From Verrucomicrobiota bacterium (lineage in GTDB: Bacteria; Verrucomicrobiota; Verrucomicrobiia; Limisphaerales; UBA11320): a stretch of 64,000 bases of DNA. Both the position numbers and the translations under genes were made by a program. The notes under the pieces were generated by a model. It worked only from the letters and a program-made list of their open reading frames with translations, did not search any database and was not told the origin of the DNA. The stretch lies in assembly GCA_016199985.1 (NCBI GenBank), contig JACQFQ010000037.1:186001-250000 (forward strand), in the 5' to 3' direction. Shown piece after piece: positions 1-7,725 of the stretch; within the stretch, counting starts at the first letter, position 1, and the number at the start of each line of letters is the position of its first letter.

Positions 1-1
1 G

Positions 2-838
2 GAGACGCTGTTCGTGGCCGCGCCTCTTACTCAAGGCGGCTTCACGGAAGGCATTGAAGGCCCGGCCTGCGACCGCGATGGCAATATCTATGTGGTGAGC
101 TTTGAACACGCGCGCAACATCGGAAAGGTCACCCCGAAAGGCCGCGCCTCGCTCTTCCTGCAGCTGGCTGAAGGGAGCGCCGGAAACGGGATCCGGTTCG
201 ATCCGAGCGGCTGGATGTATGTCGCCGACTACACGGGCCACAATGTCCTGAAGGTGAACACGAGATCCAAGACGGCGACCGTCCTCGCTCATGAGAGCGG
301 GATGAACCAGCCCAACGACATCGCCCTCGCCGTGGATGGCACGCTCTACGCGAGCGACCCCAACTGGAAGGACGGCACCGGACAGCTCTGGCGCATCACC
401 CGCGACGGCAAGACTCATCGTGAGGCGGCCGACATGGGAACCAGCAACGGCCTCGATCTGAGCCCCGACGGCCGGACTCTCTATGTCAATGAGAGCGCGC
501 AACGAAACGTGTGGGCTTTCGACGTGGCGGCGGACGGATCCCTGAGCAAGAAGCGCCTGCTCATGAAAGTTCCTGATTATGGGTTCGACGGAATGCGCTG
601 CGACGTGGACGGGAATCTCTACATCACCCGGCATGGCAAAGGCACCGTGATCAAAGTATCGGCGAAAGGGGAAGTCCTTCGCGAAATCGACGTGCTGGGG
701 TCGAGGCCGTCGAACATCTGCTTCGGTGGCAAGGATGGGCGAACGGCGTACGTGACCGAGGTGGACCACAAGCGGCTCATCCAGTTTCGCGTCGATCGCC
801 CGGGTCTGGAGTGGACCCGCCGGCAGATGAGGCGTTGA
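2..838 (+). CDS. SMP-30/gluconolactonase-like beta-propeller protein, 5' end outside window
   Basis: This is the C-terminal part of a six-bladed beta-propeller of the SMP-30/gluconolactonase/LRE family, which hydrolyses sugar lactones or related esters at a metal site. The frame is already open at base 2, in phase with a GTG at 14, so the true start is probably upstream and the visible part is at least 274 residues. Family-like features are the EGIEGP segment with a possible metal-binding Glu, repeated blade motifs of the type DRDGNIYV, DPSGWMYVAD and DVDGNLYITR, the PNDIA motif, and SNGLDLSPDGRTLYVNES, where SMP-30 members carry metal and catalytic Asn residues. It ends 54 bp before a convergent DUF1501 gene. 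The fold is clear; the substrate is unknown. Confidence 0.8.
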   Translation, partial: ETLFVAAPLTQGGFTEGIEGPACDRDGNIYVVSFEHARNIGKVTPKGRASLFLQLAEGSAGNGIRFDPSGWMYVADYTGHNVLKVNTRSKTATVLAHESGMNQPNDIALAVDGTLYASDPNWKDGTGQLWRITRDGKTHREAADMGTSNGLDLSPDGRTLYVNESAQRNVWAFDVAADGSLSKKRLLMKVPDYGFDGMRCDVDGNLYITRHGKGTVIKVSAKGEVLREIDVLGSRPSNICFGGKDGRTAYVTEVDHKRLIQFRVDRPGLEWTRRQMRR

Positions 839-892
839 AGATCGCTGGTTGAGTTATCGGCCGACCCCCATCGCTTCGATCGCATCGGGCGC

Positions 893-2278
893 CTAAGCGA
901 GAATCGATCGCACAACGTTCCCGTAGACGTCGGTCAGACGGTAGTCGCGGCCGCCAAAGCGATACGTCAGCTTCGTGTGATCAAAGCCCATCAGGTGGAG
1001 GATCGTTGCGTGCAGGTCGTGGACATGCACCCTGTCCACCGTCGCGTGCCAGCCAAACTCATCCGTGGCGCCGTGGACATGACCTCCGCGAATCCCTCCT
1101 CCGGCCATCCACATCGTGAATCCGAACGGATGATGTTCGCGACCATTGGTTCCCTCGGCCGTCGGGGTCCGCCCAAACTCGCCTCCCCACAAAACGAGGG
1201 TGTCTTCCAGAAGCCCGCGCGATTTCAAGTCCGTCAGCAAGCCCGCGATAGGCTGATCCACAGCCGCGCATCGCTTCGGCAGATCCTCCCGCAGCCCGCT
1301 GTGATGATCCCAGGCGTTGTTTCGGGGAGCGTCGAAGAGCTGGATGAATCGCACCCCGCGCTCGGCGAGCCGGCGGGCCAATAGACATTGCCGGCCGAAC
1401 AACTCCGTCGCGGGCTGGTCGATGCCGTAGAGGCTCCGCGTCTCCACGCTTTCGCGGGAAAGATCGAACGCCTCTGGCGCTTCCCGCTGCATGCGAAACG
1501 CCAGTTCGAAGCTGGAGATGCGCGCGTCGAGTTCGCCATCGATGACCCGGTCTCGCTTGTGGATGTCGTTCAGCTGATGAAGAGCGTCGAGCTTCGCGCG
1601 CTGGCGCTCGGGATCGCCCGAGGGATCCTGCAGATTCGCGATGGGACGCGACAGATCGCGGATCAGCGTTCCCTGATAGGCGCTCGGGAGAAAGCTCGAA
1701 GCCCACAGCTGCGCTCCCTGGAAGACAGCCGCGGGGCTCACAACAATGAACCCGGGCAGGTTCTGATTCTCGGTTCCCAACCCGTAGGTCAGCCAGGAGC
1801 CCATGCTCGGACGCGAGAACGCCTGCTCCCCGGTGCACATCTGCAGGGCCGCTCCGCTGTGATTGATATTGTCCGCCACCATGGAACGAATGACGCAAAT
1901 GTCATCCACGCGCTCGGCGATGCGCGGCAGGAGTTCGCTCACAGGAGTCCCGGATTGCCCAAAGGAGGAGAACCGCCAAGGCGAAGCCAGAAGATTGCCC
2001 GTCTTGGTGCGCTCGAGTTTCGGCTTTTCAAAGGGAAGGGCCTTGCCGTTGTCCTGGATCAGCCGGGGCTTGGGATCAAAGAGATCGACATGCGAAGGCC
2101 CGCCCGGCATGTAGAGAAAAATCACCCGCTTTGCCCGCGCCGGGATCCGCGGAGGACGGACCGAGTCCGGCTGCGCCGCGAGCAGATCCGTCAGCGCAAG
2201 CAGCCCAAAACCGCCGCCGGTCCGCGCCAGCCAGTGACGACGCGAACGCCGCGGCGGAGCTCCGGAGGAATCATCCAT
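893..2278 (-). CDS. DUF1501 domain protein, Tat-exported (pair 1)
   Basis: A 461-residue DUF1501 protein, a family related to the alkaline phosphatase/sulfatase fold and abundant in Planctomycetota and Verrucomicrobiota; its reaction is not established. The N-terminus has a Tat-like basic stretch (RRSRRHWL) followed by a Gly/Leu-rich hydrophobic run, so export is likely. Family landmarks are MPGGPSHVDLFDPKP near residue 57, NHSGAALQMCTGE, GSWLTYGLG, the GGEFGRTP motif, a following REHHP segment, and the terminal LMGFDHTKLTYRFGGRDYRLTD block. It lies 60 bp downstream of, and on the same strand as, the PSD1 gene ending at 2339, the usual operon order for this pair. It converges with the SMP-30-like gene. 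Confidence 0.9.
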   Translation of the reverse strand: MDDSSGAPPRRSRRHWLARTGGGFGLLALTDLLAAQPDSVRPPRIPARAKRVIFLYMPGGPSHVDLFDPKPRLIQDNGKALPFEKPKLERTKTGNLLASPWRFSSFGQSGTPVSELLPRIAERVDDICVIRSMVADNINHSGAALQMCTGEQAFSRPSMGSWLTYGLGTENQNLPGFIVVSPAAVFQGAQLWASSFLPSAYQGTLIRDLSRPIANLQDPSGDPERQRAKLDALHQLNDIHKRDRVIDGELDARISSFELAFRMQREAPEAFDLSRESVETRSLYGIDQPATELFGRQCLLARRLAERGVRFIQLFDAPRNNAWDHHSGLREDLPKRCAAVDQPIAGLLTDLKSRGLLEDTLVLWGGEFGRTPTAEGTNGREHHPFGFTMWMAGGGIRGGHVHGATDEFGWHATVDRVHVHDLHATILHLMGFDHTKLTYRFGGRDYRLTDVYGNVVRSILA

Positions 2279-2338
2279 GGAACGATGGCGCAGCGGGCGC
2301 GATGTGATTCAGTGGTCGGTTCATGGTCGGTGGCTGGG

Positions 2339-4372
2339 TCAGTCGAGATAGACAAATTCATTGCTGCACAGAAGCACATGGGCCAGATCGCGCCATGCCG
2401 ATTCTCTGTCCCCGGCGCCCGGCTGGGCAAGCAGCTGAAGCCCGATCCGTATCTCGTCCGCGTTCGCCGGGCGGGCGAAGAGAACTCGATAGGCCCAGTC
2501 GAGGCGCGCCGCGTCGTTCCCGGAGGGCGCCTCGCGAAGGAGACGCTTCGCGAGGCGCGCGGCTTGGCTCTGCGCGAACGAGTGATTCAGCAAAAAGAGC
2601 GCCTGAGGCGCGACGGTGGAAACCGAGCGCTTCTCCACCGACGCGTCGGGGTTCGCCGCGTCAAACAGAGTCGCAAAGTTGCCGCGGTCCCAACGCGCTG
2701 TCTGGACGTAAAGCGAGCGACGAGGCGCGGCGACATCCGGGCCCGCGGGCCCGCCCGCCGCCGCGTCCAATCGCCCGCTGACAAACAGCATGGCGTCGCG
2801 GATCGCCTCGGCTTCCAAACGCCTCGGCGCGAAGCGCGCCAGCCAGCGGTTTTCCGGATCCCGCGACGCCTGTTCGCGGGAGACCGAGCTCGCGCGGCGA
2901 TACGCTTCGGAAAGAACGATGCGACGATGCAGCCTCTTGAGAGACCAACCTCCCTCGACAAACTCAGCGGCCAGCCAGTCCAGCAATTCCGGATGCGTGG
3001 GAGGCTCCGAGGTCATGCCGAAGTTATTGGGAGTGCGAACCAGGCCTTCCCCGAAGTGCCAATGCCAGACGCGATTCACGATGACGCGCGCCGTCAGAGG
3101 ATTGCGGGCCGAGGAGACCCACTCCGCGAGTTCGCGCCGCCCGCTTCCCTGGGCGATGGGAGGCTGAGACTCCCCGGCGAAAAAAGCGGGCATCGCGCGT
3201 GGAACCACCGACCCTAGCCGGGCGTAGCTGCCACGGACATGCACGGGCACGTCCTGCAGATTCGGAAACAGCCCGCCCGGCATCCCGCCCTCCTGCACCG
3301 CCAGCGCCATCGGATAAGGAGGCGGAAGCTCCGCTTGCAGCGCGTCTCGCTCCCTGATGAGCGTCAGTCGTTCAGGATGATTGGTGGCAAGGCCCGGCGT
3401 TTGCTTGTCCAAGGCGGCCAGCTTTGTCTTCACAGACTCCAGCTGGAGAACCAAGCCGTCGCGGACGGCGGCCACGGACCTGGGCGCCAGCGGCACGCGC
3501 TTCAGCGTGATCTCCCCGCCCTTGGTTCCAAGGCTCTCCATGAAGTGGCTGCTGTAGAACACGCCGGCGAGCGCGTAGTAGTCGCGGGTCGAAACGGGAT
3601 CGAACTTGTGGTCGTGGCAGCGGGCGCATCCCAGGGTGAGCCCGAGGAAGGCCTTGCCCACGGTGTCGATTTGATCATCCACCATGTCGCTGACCATCTT
3701 CTCCTTGTCGGCGTCTCCGCGATCCCACGCCCCGTTCAGGAGGAATCCTGTGGCGATCACCCCGGCAGGATAGACCGTTTCCCCGCTCGGGGCGGGCATC
3801 AGATCGCCGGCGATCTGATGGGTGATGAAGCGGTCGAAGGGGAGGTCCTGGTTCAACGAATCCACCACCCAGTCTCGATACCTCCACGCCTCGAGAGGCT
3901 CACAGCTCGGCACGCGCGCAGCGGGATCGGCGTCGTGGTAGTCGGCGTAACGGACCACGTCGAGCCAGTGCCTGGCCCAGTGCTGTCCATAGGCGGCGGA
4001 GCTGAGGAGTCGATCCACGACATGGACGAACGCGTCGGGAGCGGGGTCGTCGAGGAAATCGCGCATCGACTCAACGCTGGGCGGCAGGCCGGTGAGATCG
4101 AACGTCACGCGGCGCAACCAGGTCCCGCGGCCTGCCGGAGGCGCCTTTTCCAAGCCCGCGGTCGCGATCTTCTGGTCGATGAAGGCGTCGATCGGACTCC
4201 CGGAGCCTCCCGGCGGCGGACGCGGCCTGCCCACAGGCTGAAACGCCCACCACTCGCGGGCCTTGCTGGGCGCCGCGCCCGCTCCCGGATCGGCCGCCGC
4301 CGAGAACGGAAACCTCCCAACGCTCGCGAGGAGAAGCCCAAAGGCTAGGCATCGTAGAATGCCACGGTTCAT
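2339..4372 (-). CDS. DUF1549/DUF1553 (PSD1) protein without cytochrome domain (pair 1)
   Basis: A 677-residue Planctomycete-type secreted protein with DUF1549 (about residues 58-270) and DUF1553 (about 400-655). A signal peptide is visible at residues 1-27 (hydrophobic FGLLLASVG, then AAADPG). The DUF1549 part has FDLTGLPPS, HWARHWLDVVRYAD, NQDLPFDRFITHQIAGD and a CARCH motif at 249-253. DUF1553 has NPLTARVIVNRVWHWHFGEGLV, HPELLDWLAAEF and the late ALFLLNHSF block. Many relatives have an N-terminal PSCyt1 heme domain with another CxxCH; this one starts directly with the WWAFQP segment that precedes DUF1549, so it is a short form. It heads a leftward operon with DUF1501. The biochemical role is unproven; these pairs are linked in the literature to polysaccharide degradation. 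Confidence 0.9.
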   Translation of the reverse strand: MNRGILRCLAFGLLLASVGRFPFSAAADPGAGAAPSKAREWWAFQPVGRPRPPPGGSGSPIDAFIDQKIATAGLEKAPPAGRGTWLRRVTFDLTGLPPSVESMRDFLDDPAPDAFVHVVDRLLSSAAYGQHWARHWLDVVRYADYHDADPAARVPSCEPLEAWRYRDWVVDSLNQDLPFDRFITHQIAGDLMPAPSGETVYPAGVIATGFLLNGAWDRGDADKEKMVSDMVDDQIDTVGKAFLGLTLGCARCHDHKFDPVSTRDYYALAGVFYSSHFMESLGTKGGEITLKRVPLAPRSVAAVRDGLVLQLESVKTKLAALDKQTPGLATNHPERLTLIRERDALQAELPPPYPMALAVQEGGMPGGLFPNLQDVPVHVRGSYARLGSVVPRAMPAFFAGESQPPIAQGSGRRELAEWVSSARNPLTARVIVNRVWHWHFGEGLVRTPNNFGMTSEPPTHPELLDWLAAEFVEGGWSLKRLHRRIVLSEAYRRASSVSREQASRDPENRWLARFAPRRLEAEAIRDAMLFVSGRLDAAAGGPAGPDVAAPRRSLYVQTARWDRGNFATLFDAANPDASVEKRSVSTVAPQALFLLNHSFAQSQAARLAKRLLREAPSGNDAARLDWAYRVLFARPANADEIRIGLQLLAQPGAGDRESAWRDLAHVLLCSNEFVYLD

Positions 4373-4573
4373 CAGAGGCTGCAGCCTAATGGGGAGGCTG
4401 TGGGAATCAAGTCCAGCCGATCTCGGGCTTTCCAGCGGGGAGTCTCCGGGGACTTTCCGGACTCAGATGCTTTGCAACCCAGCGCGGACCCCATCGACGC
4501 CCCGCTGGCGGACATCCGAGCCCGACACGCTTCTGCTGGCCACGCGAAGACGGCTCCTGTAGACAGATCTCCT

Positions 4574-5341
4574 ATGCCACGTCTCGTGAACATTCAATCC
4601 ACCCTCGCGCTCGCGACGCTCCTCGCCTCGACCTCCCTCTGCTCCGCTGCGGATCTGCCCCCCATTCCCGAGGCGTCGATCGCCCGGAAGAAAGAGCTCC
4701 TATTCTCCGACGACTTCCAGGGCGCCGAACCGGCGAAGGTCTGGCACAAGGTCGTCCCCACTTTCTCCATCGAGAACGGCGCGCTCAAGGGAACCCAAAC
4801 GCGCGACCAGAACATCCCGGCAGCCGACGGCAAACCCGCCGTCACCGCGCACGCCGCGGTCCACGGGCTCGAGATCCCGACGAAGGACAGCGTCGTGGAG
4901 GTGAAGATCCGATTCGAAGGGGCGTCGATGATCGACGTTGAGTTCGACGACCGCCAGTACACCGGCTCGCATTACGGCCACCTCTGCCGCGCGATCGTCA
5001 GGCCCAACGGGGTCACCATCCTGGATGAGCGCGACGGAAACATGAGGAATGACATTTACGAGATGAGCAAGGATCCGACAAAGAAGGCTGATCGCGCGAA
5101 GCTGCTTGTCGGGCGGCAGGCGACCTACCCGGCCAAGGTCGAGCCTGGCAAATGGCACACCCTTGTGGTCGAAACCGTCGGCGACAGCATGCGCGTCACC
5201 CTGGACGGGAAGCCCGCGGCCTTTCTCAAATCCTCAGGGATTGGCCATGCGACGAAATCGAAGATCGAACTGGGAGTAGGGGGCAAGGACGGCTTCTTCG
5301 ATGACATCAAGGTGTGGAACGCCGAACCAGCGAGCCCCTAG
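4574..5341 (+). CDS. secreted concanavalin-like (DUF1080/LamG-type) protein
   Basis: A 255-residue secreted beta-sandwich protein. I place the start at ATG 4574 because it begins a clean signal peptide (MPRLVNIQSTLALATLLAS, then CSAADLPP); the frame is open upstream to 4400, but that extension is Arg/Ser-rich and unlike a signal sequence. The body resembles the family-16/DUF1080 concanavalin-like proteins common in Planctomycetota: LFSDDF at the first strand, VEVKIRFEGASMIDVEFDD, GKWHTLVVETVGDSMRVTLDGKP, and a terminal FFDDIKVWNAE strand. No catalytic pair can be identified, so carbohydrate binding is as likely as hydrolysis. It is divergent from the PSD1 gene across a 201-bp intergenic region, and its stop shares CTAG with the stop of the convergent ferredoxin. 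Confidence 0.75.
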   Translation: MPRLVNIQSTLALATLLASTSLCSAADLPPIPEASIARKKELLFSDDFQGAEPAKVWHKVVPTFSIENGALKGTQTRDQNIPAADGKPAVTAHAAVHGLEIPTKDSVVEVKIRFEGASMIDVEFDDRQYTGSHYGHLCRAIVRPNGVTILDERDGNMRNDIYEMSKDPTKKADRAKLLVGRQATYPAKVEPGKWHTLVVETVGDSMRVTLDGKPAAFLKSSGIGHATKSKIELGVGGKDGFFDDIKVWNAEPASP

Positions 5342-5571
5342 CCGCCGTTGTTGCCAATGGCCTCGACCGGACAACCCTCCATCGCCTCCTTGCATTGGTT
5401 CTCCTCGTCCGGGTTCTCGGGCTGCTTATAGACGAAGGAGAAGCCCCCGTCGTCGTTTCGTGTGAAGTTGTTCGGAGCCGTTTCGCGACACAGGTCGCAG
5501 TCGATGCATTGGTTGTCGACAAAGAACTTGCCGGTCACGTTCTCCGCGTAACGATTTGCGATATCAGCCAT
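5338..5571 (-). CDS. small ferredoxin, single [4Fe-4S] type
   Basis: A 77-residue cytoplasmic ferredoxin for electron transfer. Cys22, Cys25 and Cys28 form a C-x2-C-x2-C group and Cys67-Pro supplies the fourth ligand; Cys60 is extra and could pair or be free. The second cluster motif of 2[4Fe-4S] ferredoxins is absent. The start is at MADIANRY: the frame is open 18 codons further, but that extension is not ferredoxin-like, and the MADIANRYAEN opening is typical of small ferredoxins found in Bacteroidota and Verrucomicrobiota. Its TAG stop overlaps the TAG of the convergent gene in the 4-bp palindrome CTAG. A degenerate copy of its own N-terminus lies about 230 bp upstream. Confidence 0.9.
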   Translation of the reverse strand: MADIANRYAENVTGKFFVDNQCIDCDLCRETAPNNFTRNDDGGFSFVYKQPENPDEENQCKEAMEGCPVEAIGNNGG

Positions 5572-5754
5572 AAATGATGTCAATTTGAGCGCGGGCAAAT
5601 CTTGCCAGAGAGGGGCTAAAGTCAACCCTTAATTCGCGCCGGGCGCCTTCCGAACCGCTGTGGCGCAATGCCCTGCCCTGCGTCTTGCTCCCAGCCAGGG
5701 ACGGGAGCGGGCGGGACAAACCCGCAGTCGATACGCGTCCGTGAGGACTGAGGC

Positions 5755-5800
5755 CTGCCTTGGTCAGATTCTCGCTGTAACGATTCCGTGAAAAACCGAT
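5755..5800 (-). pseudogene. vestigial duplicate of the ferredoxin N-terminus
   Basis: On the minus strand this stretch encodes FSRNRYSENLTKAG, which matches the ferredoxin start ANRYAENVTGKF in the same frame relation. At DNA level 5762-5785 aligns without gaps to 5533-5556 with 19 of 24 identical bases, including the 9-mer GTAACGATT in both. The cysteine-bearing part is missing: the downstream frame is Arg/Pro-rich with no C-x2-C-x2-C. I read it as a remnant of a partial tandem duplication of the ferredoxin gene. Chance similarity of a short stretch cannot be excluded. Confidence 0.4.
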
Positions 5801-5816
5801 TAGACCTGGAGGAGGT

Positions 5817-5840
5817 ATGTCCTCATATTGTGTACTGTGA
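5817..5840 (+). other. possible seven-codon leader ORF before the phosphoesterase gene
   Basis: GGAGGAGG at 5808-5815 is one of the few strong Shine-Dalgarno-like sequences in the window, yet it sits 1 base from an ATG that opens only seven codons (MSSYCVL) before TGA. That TGA (5838-5840) overlaps the ATG at 5840 of the phosphoesterase frame as TGATG. Termination-reinitiation coupling is possible but unproven, and the very short SD-to-ATG spacing argues against efficient initiation here. Confidence 0.3.
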
Positions 5841-7699
5841 TGTTGATGAAGTGCCTCCCAGCTAAGCCCGCAACCCGCCACGCGCTCCGTTCCCTGCTCG
5901 CCGCCCTCCTGTTCCTGGGCTTGGCGTCCACGGGGCGTGCCGCTTTGACGCCGTTCATCGCCTTCAACGACTCAGCCCCCGGGCTGGGAACGGGACCAAA
6001 CGTCACGAGCTATGGCTTGGCGGCCGCATCGGCCACTGGGCCGCTCAAGAACGTCGGCACAGGAAAGAGCGCGGGCGTGACACTGACGACCACAAACTCG
6101 GGCGCGGCGGCCGGAGGCGTGCAAGGGCGTCCCGACTATGGCTCGCCCGCGTCCACGGTCTTCGAGGGCTACGTCGATTTTGGAGGACAACCCGATCCGG
6201 GGATCGAGATTGGGGGCGCGACAGACATCTACACCTTGGTCTTTTCCGGATTGGACCCCGCGGCCGAGTACAATTTCCAAGGCACCGCCATCCGCGGCAA
6301 CATCAACTACAGAGATCGTTGGTCGGTTTTCGAAATTGTGGGGGCGGATTCGTTCACCAGCCGGCACACCGCGGGGGCCGTGACCCGGGCGATAGTTGCG
6401 ACCCTTACCGACTCGCAGGTGGTGATCAACACGGGCGATAACCGCTCCGGAGACATGGCGTGGTGGGAGCACATCCGATCCGGATCGGACGGAAAGCTCG
6501 CCATCCAGTGCCGTCAGTATCTCGGGAAGGTCCCTGGCAGAACGACGAGCGGCGGAACCGGCTACGGCATCACAGGATTCCGGCTCGAGCAAGCGGGCGC
6601 CTACTCAGGTCGGACGGAACTGCCCCTGCGCGTTCCCAACCCGCTTTCCCATGCCCTCAACGGGATCTCGACAGTGTTCCTCGTTGTCATGGAGAACCAC
6701 AATTGGGACACGATCCTCACCAACACGTACTGCCCCTACATCAATCACACTTTGCTGCCAAAGGCTTCCTACGCGCAACGCTACTACAGCGCGCTGGGTG
6801 TTCACCCCAGCGAGCCGAACTACATGTGGATGATCGCCGGAGGCAACTTTGGCATTCGCGACGACCAGGCCCCCAGCGTCAATCACCAGAGCTCCACCAA
6901 CACGCTCTTCCATCAACTCGACGCGGCGGGCATCCCTTGGAAGTGCTACGCGGAGGATATCACCGGCAAGGACATCCCCAGCACGAACAAGAACGCTTAC
7001 GCTGTTCGCCACGTCCCGTTTGTCTTCTTTGACACCGTCCGAACGAACCTCGACTACTGCACGAACCACATTCGCCCCTTCACGGAGCTCGCCTTCGATC
7101 TCACCAATGGAACCGCGCCGCGCTTCTGCTACATCGTGCCGAACGTGACCAACGACATGCACGACCTCACCACGGGAAGCCCCAGCACCCGGAAGCAGGG
7201 CGACGACTGGCTGGCGCGCGAGATGCCCAAGATCCTCAACTCTCCGTCCTACACAAACGGAGGCGCGCTGTTCCTGACCTGGGACGAGGGCGGCGGCGAC
7301 TCAGACGGCCCTGTGGGGATGATCGTGTTGTCTCCGCGAGCGAAAGGAGGCGCGTACCACAACAACACCTTCTACACCCATAGCTCCCTGCTCCGCACGC
7401 TGCAGGACATCTTCGACACGCGTCCCTATCTGGGCGACGCCGTCTACGCGGACGACCTCAGCGATCTCTTCAAGACCATCCGCCTCGATCAACTCGCGCA
7501 GTCCGACGGCAAGATCCGGTTCGTCATCAACAACGTCATCCCGGGAAAGACTCATTATGTTCAAGCCGCCTCGGGGTCCGCTTCTGCCGTCTGGACAAAC
7601 ATCAAGACGAATGTGCCGACGCAGGCCACTGTCCCGTTTGAGGACAGCCTGAACGCATCCGACGTTCCGCTCTTCTACCGCGTGCTGGAGCTGCCCTAA
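5840..7699 (+). CDS. secreted phosphoesterase/acid phosphatase-like protein (PF04185-type)
   Basis: About 619 residues, exported. ATG 5840 or ATG 5846 gives the signal peptide MKCLPAKPATRHALRSLLAA...GRAA; the frame also opens at TTG 5828. Residues ~40-260 form a beta-rich N-terminal region unlike the catalytic part. From ~275 the phosphoesterase family (phospholipase C/acid phosphatase, alkaline-phosphatase-like fold) is recognisable: VFLVVMENHNWDTIL with the metal-site Glu-Asn, PNYMWMIAGGNFGI, the PNVTNDMHD segment, and FLTWDEGGGDSDGPVGMIV with a metal-binding Asp. It probably hydrolyses phosphate esters outside the cytoplasm; the substrate is unknown. The last ~60 residues (PGKTHYVQAASG...W...FYRVLELP) match the terminal module of both giant proteins in this window. 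Confidence 0.8.
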   Translation: MLMKCLPAKPATRHALRSLLAALLFLGLASTGRAALTPFIAFNDSAPGLGTGPNVTSYGLAAASATGPLKNVGTGKSAGVTLTTTNSGAAAGGVQGRPDYGSPASTVFEGYVDFGGQPDPGIEIGGATDIYTLVFSGLDPAAEYNFQGTAIRGNINYRDRWSVFEIVGADSFTSRHTAGAVTRAIVATLTDSQVVINTGDNRSGDMAWWEHIRSGSDGKLAIQCRQYLGKVPGRTTSGGTGYGITGFRLEQAGAYSGRTELPLRVPNPLSHALNGISTVFLVVMENHNWDTILTNTYCPYINHTLLPKASYAQRYYSALGVHPSEPNYMWMIAGGNFGIRDDQAPSVNHQSSTNTLFHQLDAAGIPWKCYAEDITGKDIPSTNKNAYAVRHVPFVFFDTVRTNLDYCTNHIRPFTELAFDLTNGTAPRFCYIVPNVTNDMHDLTTGSPSTRKQGDDWLAREMPKILNSPSYTNGGALFLTWDEGGGDSDGPVGMIVLSPRAKGGAYHNNTFYTHSSLLRTLQDIFDTRPYLGDAVYADDLSDLFKTIRLDQLAQSDGKIRFVINNVIPGKTHYVQAASGSASAVWTNIKTNVPTQATVPFEDSLNASDVPLFYRVLELP

Positions 7700-7725
7700 G
7701 TTGGTCGTAATGGTTGTACAAACTC

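Noticed and set aside
1388..3217. 609-residue plus-strand ORF opposite DUF1501 and PSD1
   Set aside because: Arg/Pro-rich antisense frame across two recognised genes; no domain. High G+C makes long antisense frames common.
5564..5881. 105-residue minus-strand ORF upstream of the ferredoxin
   Set aside because: Only the NRYSENLT segment resembles a protein; the remainder is non-coding in character, so it is treated as a remnant rather than a gene.
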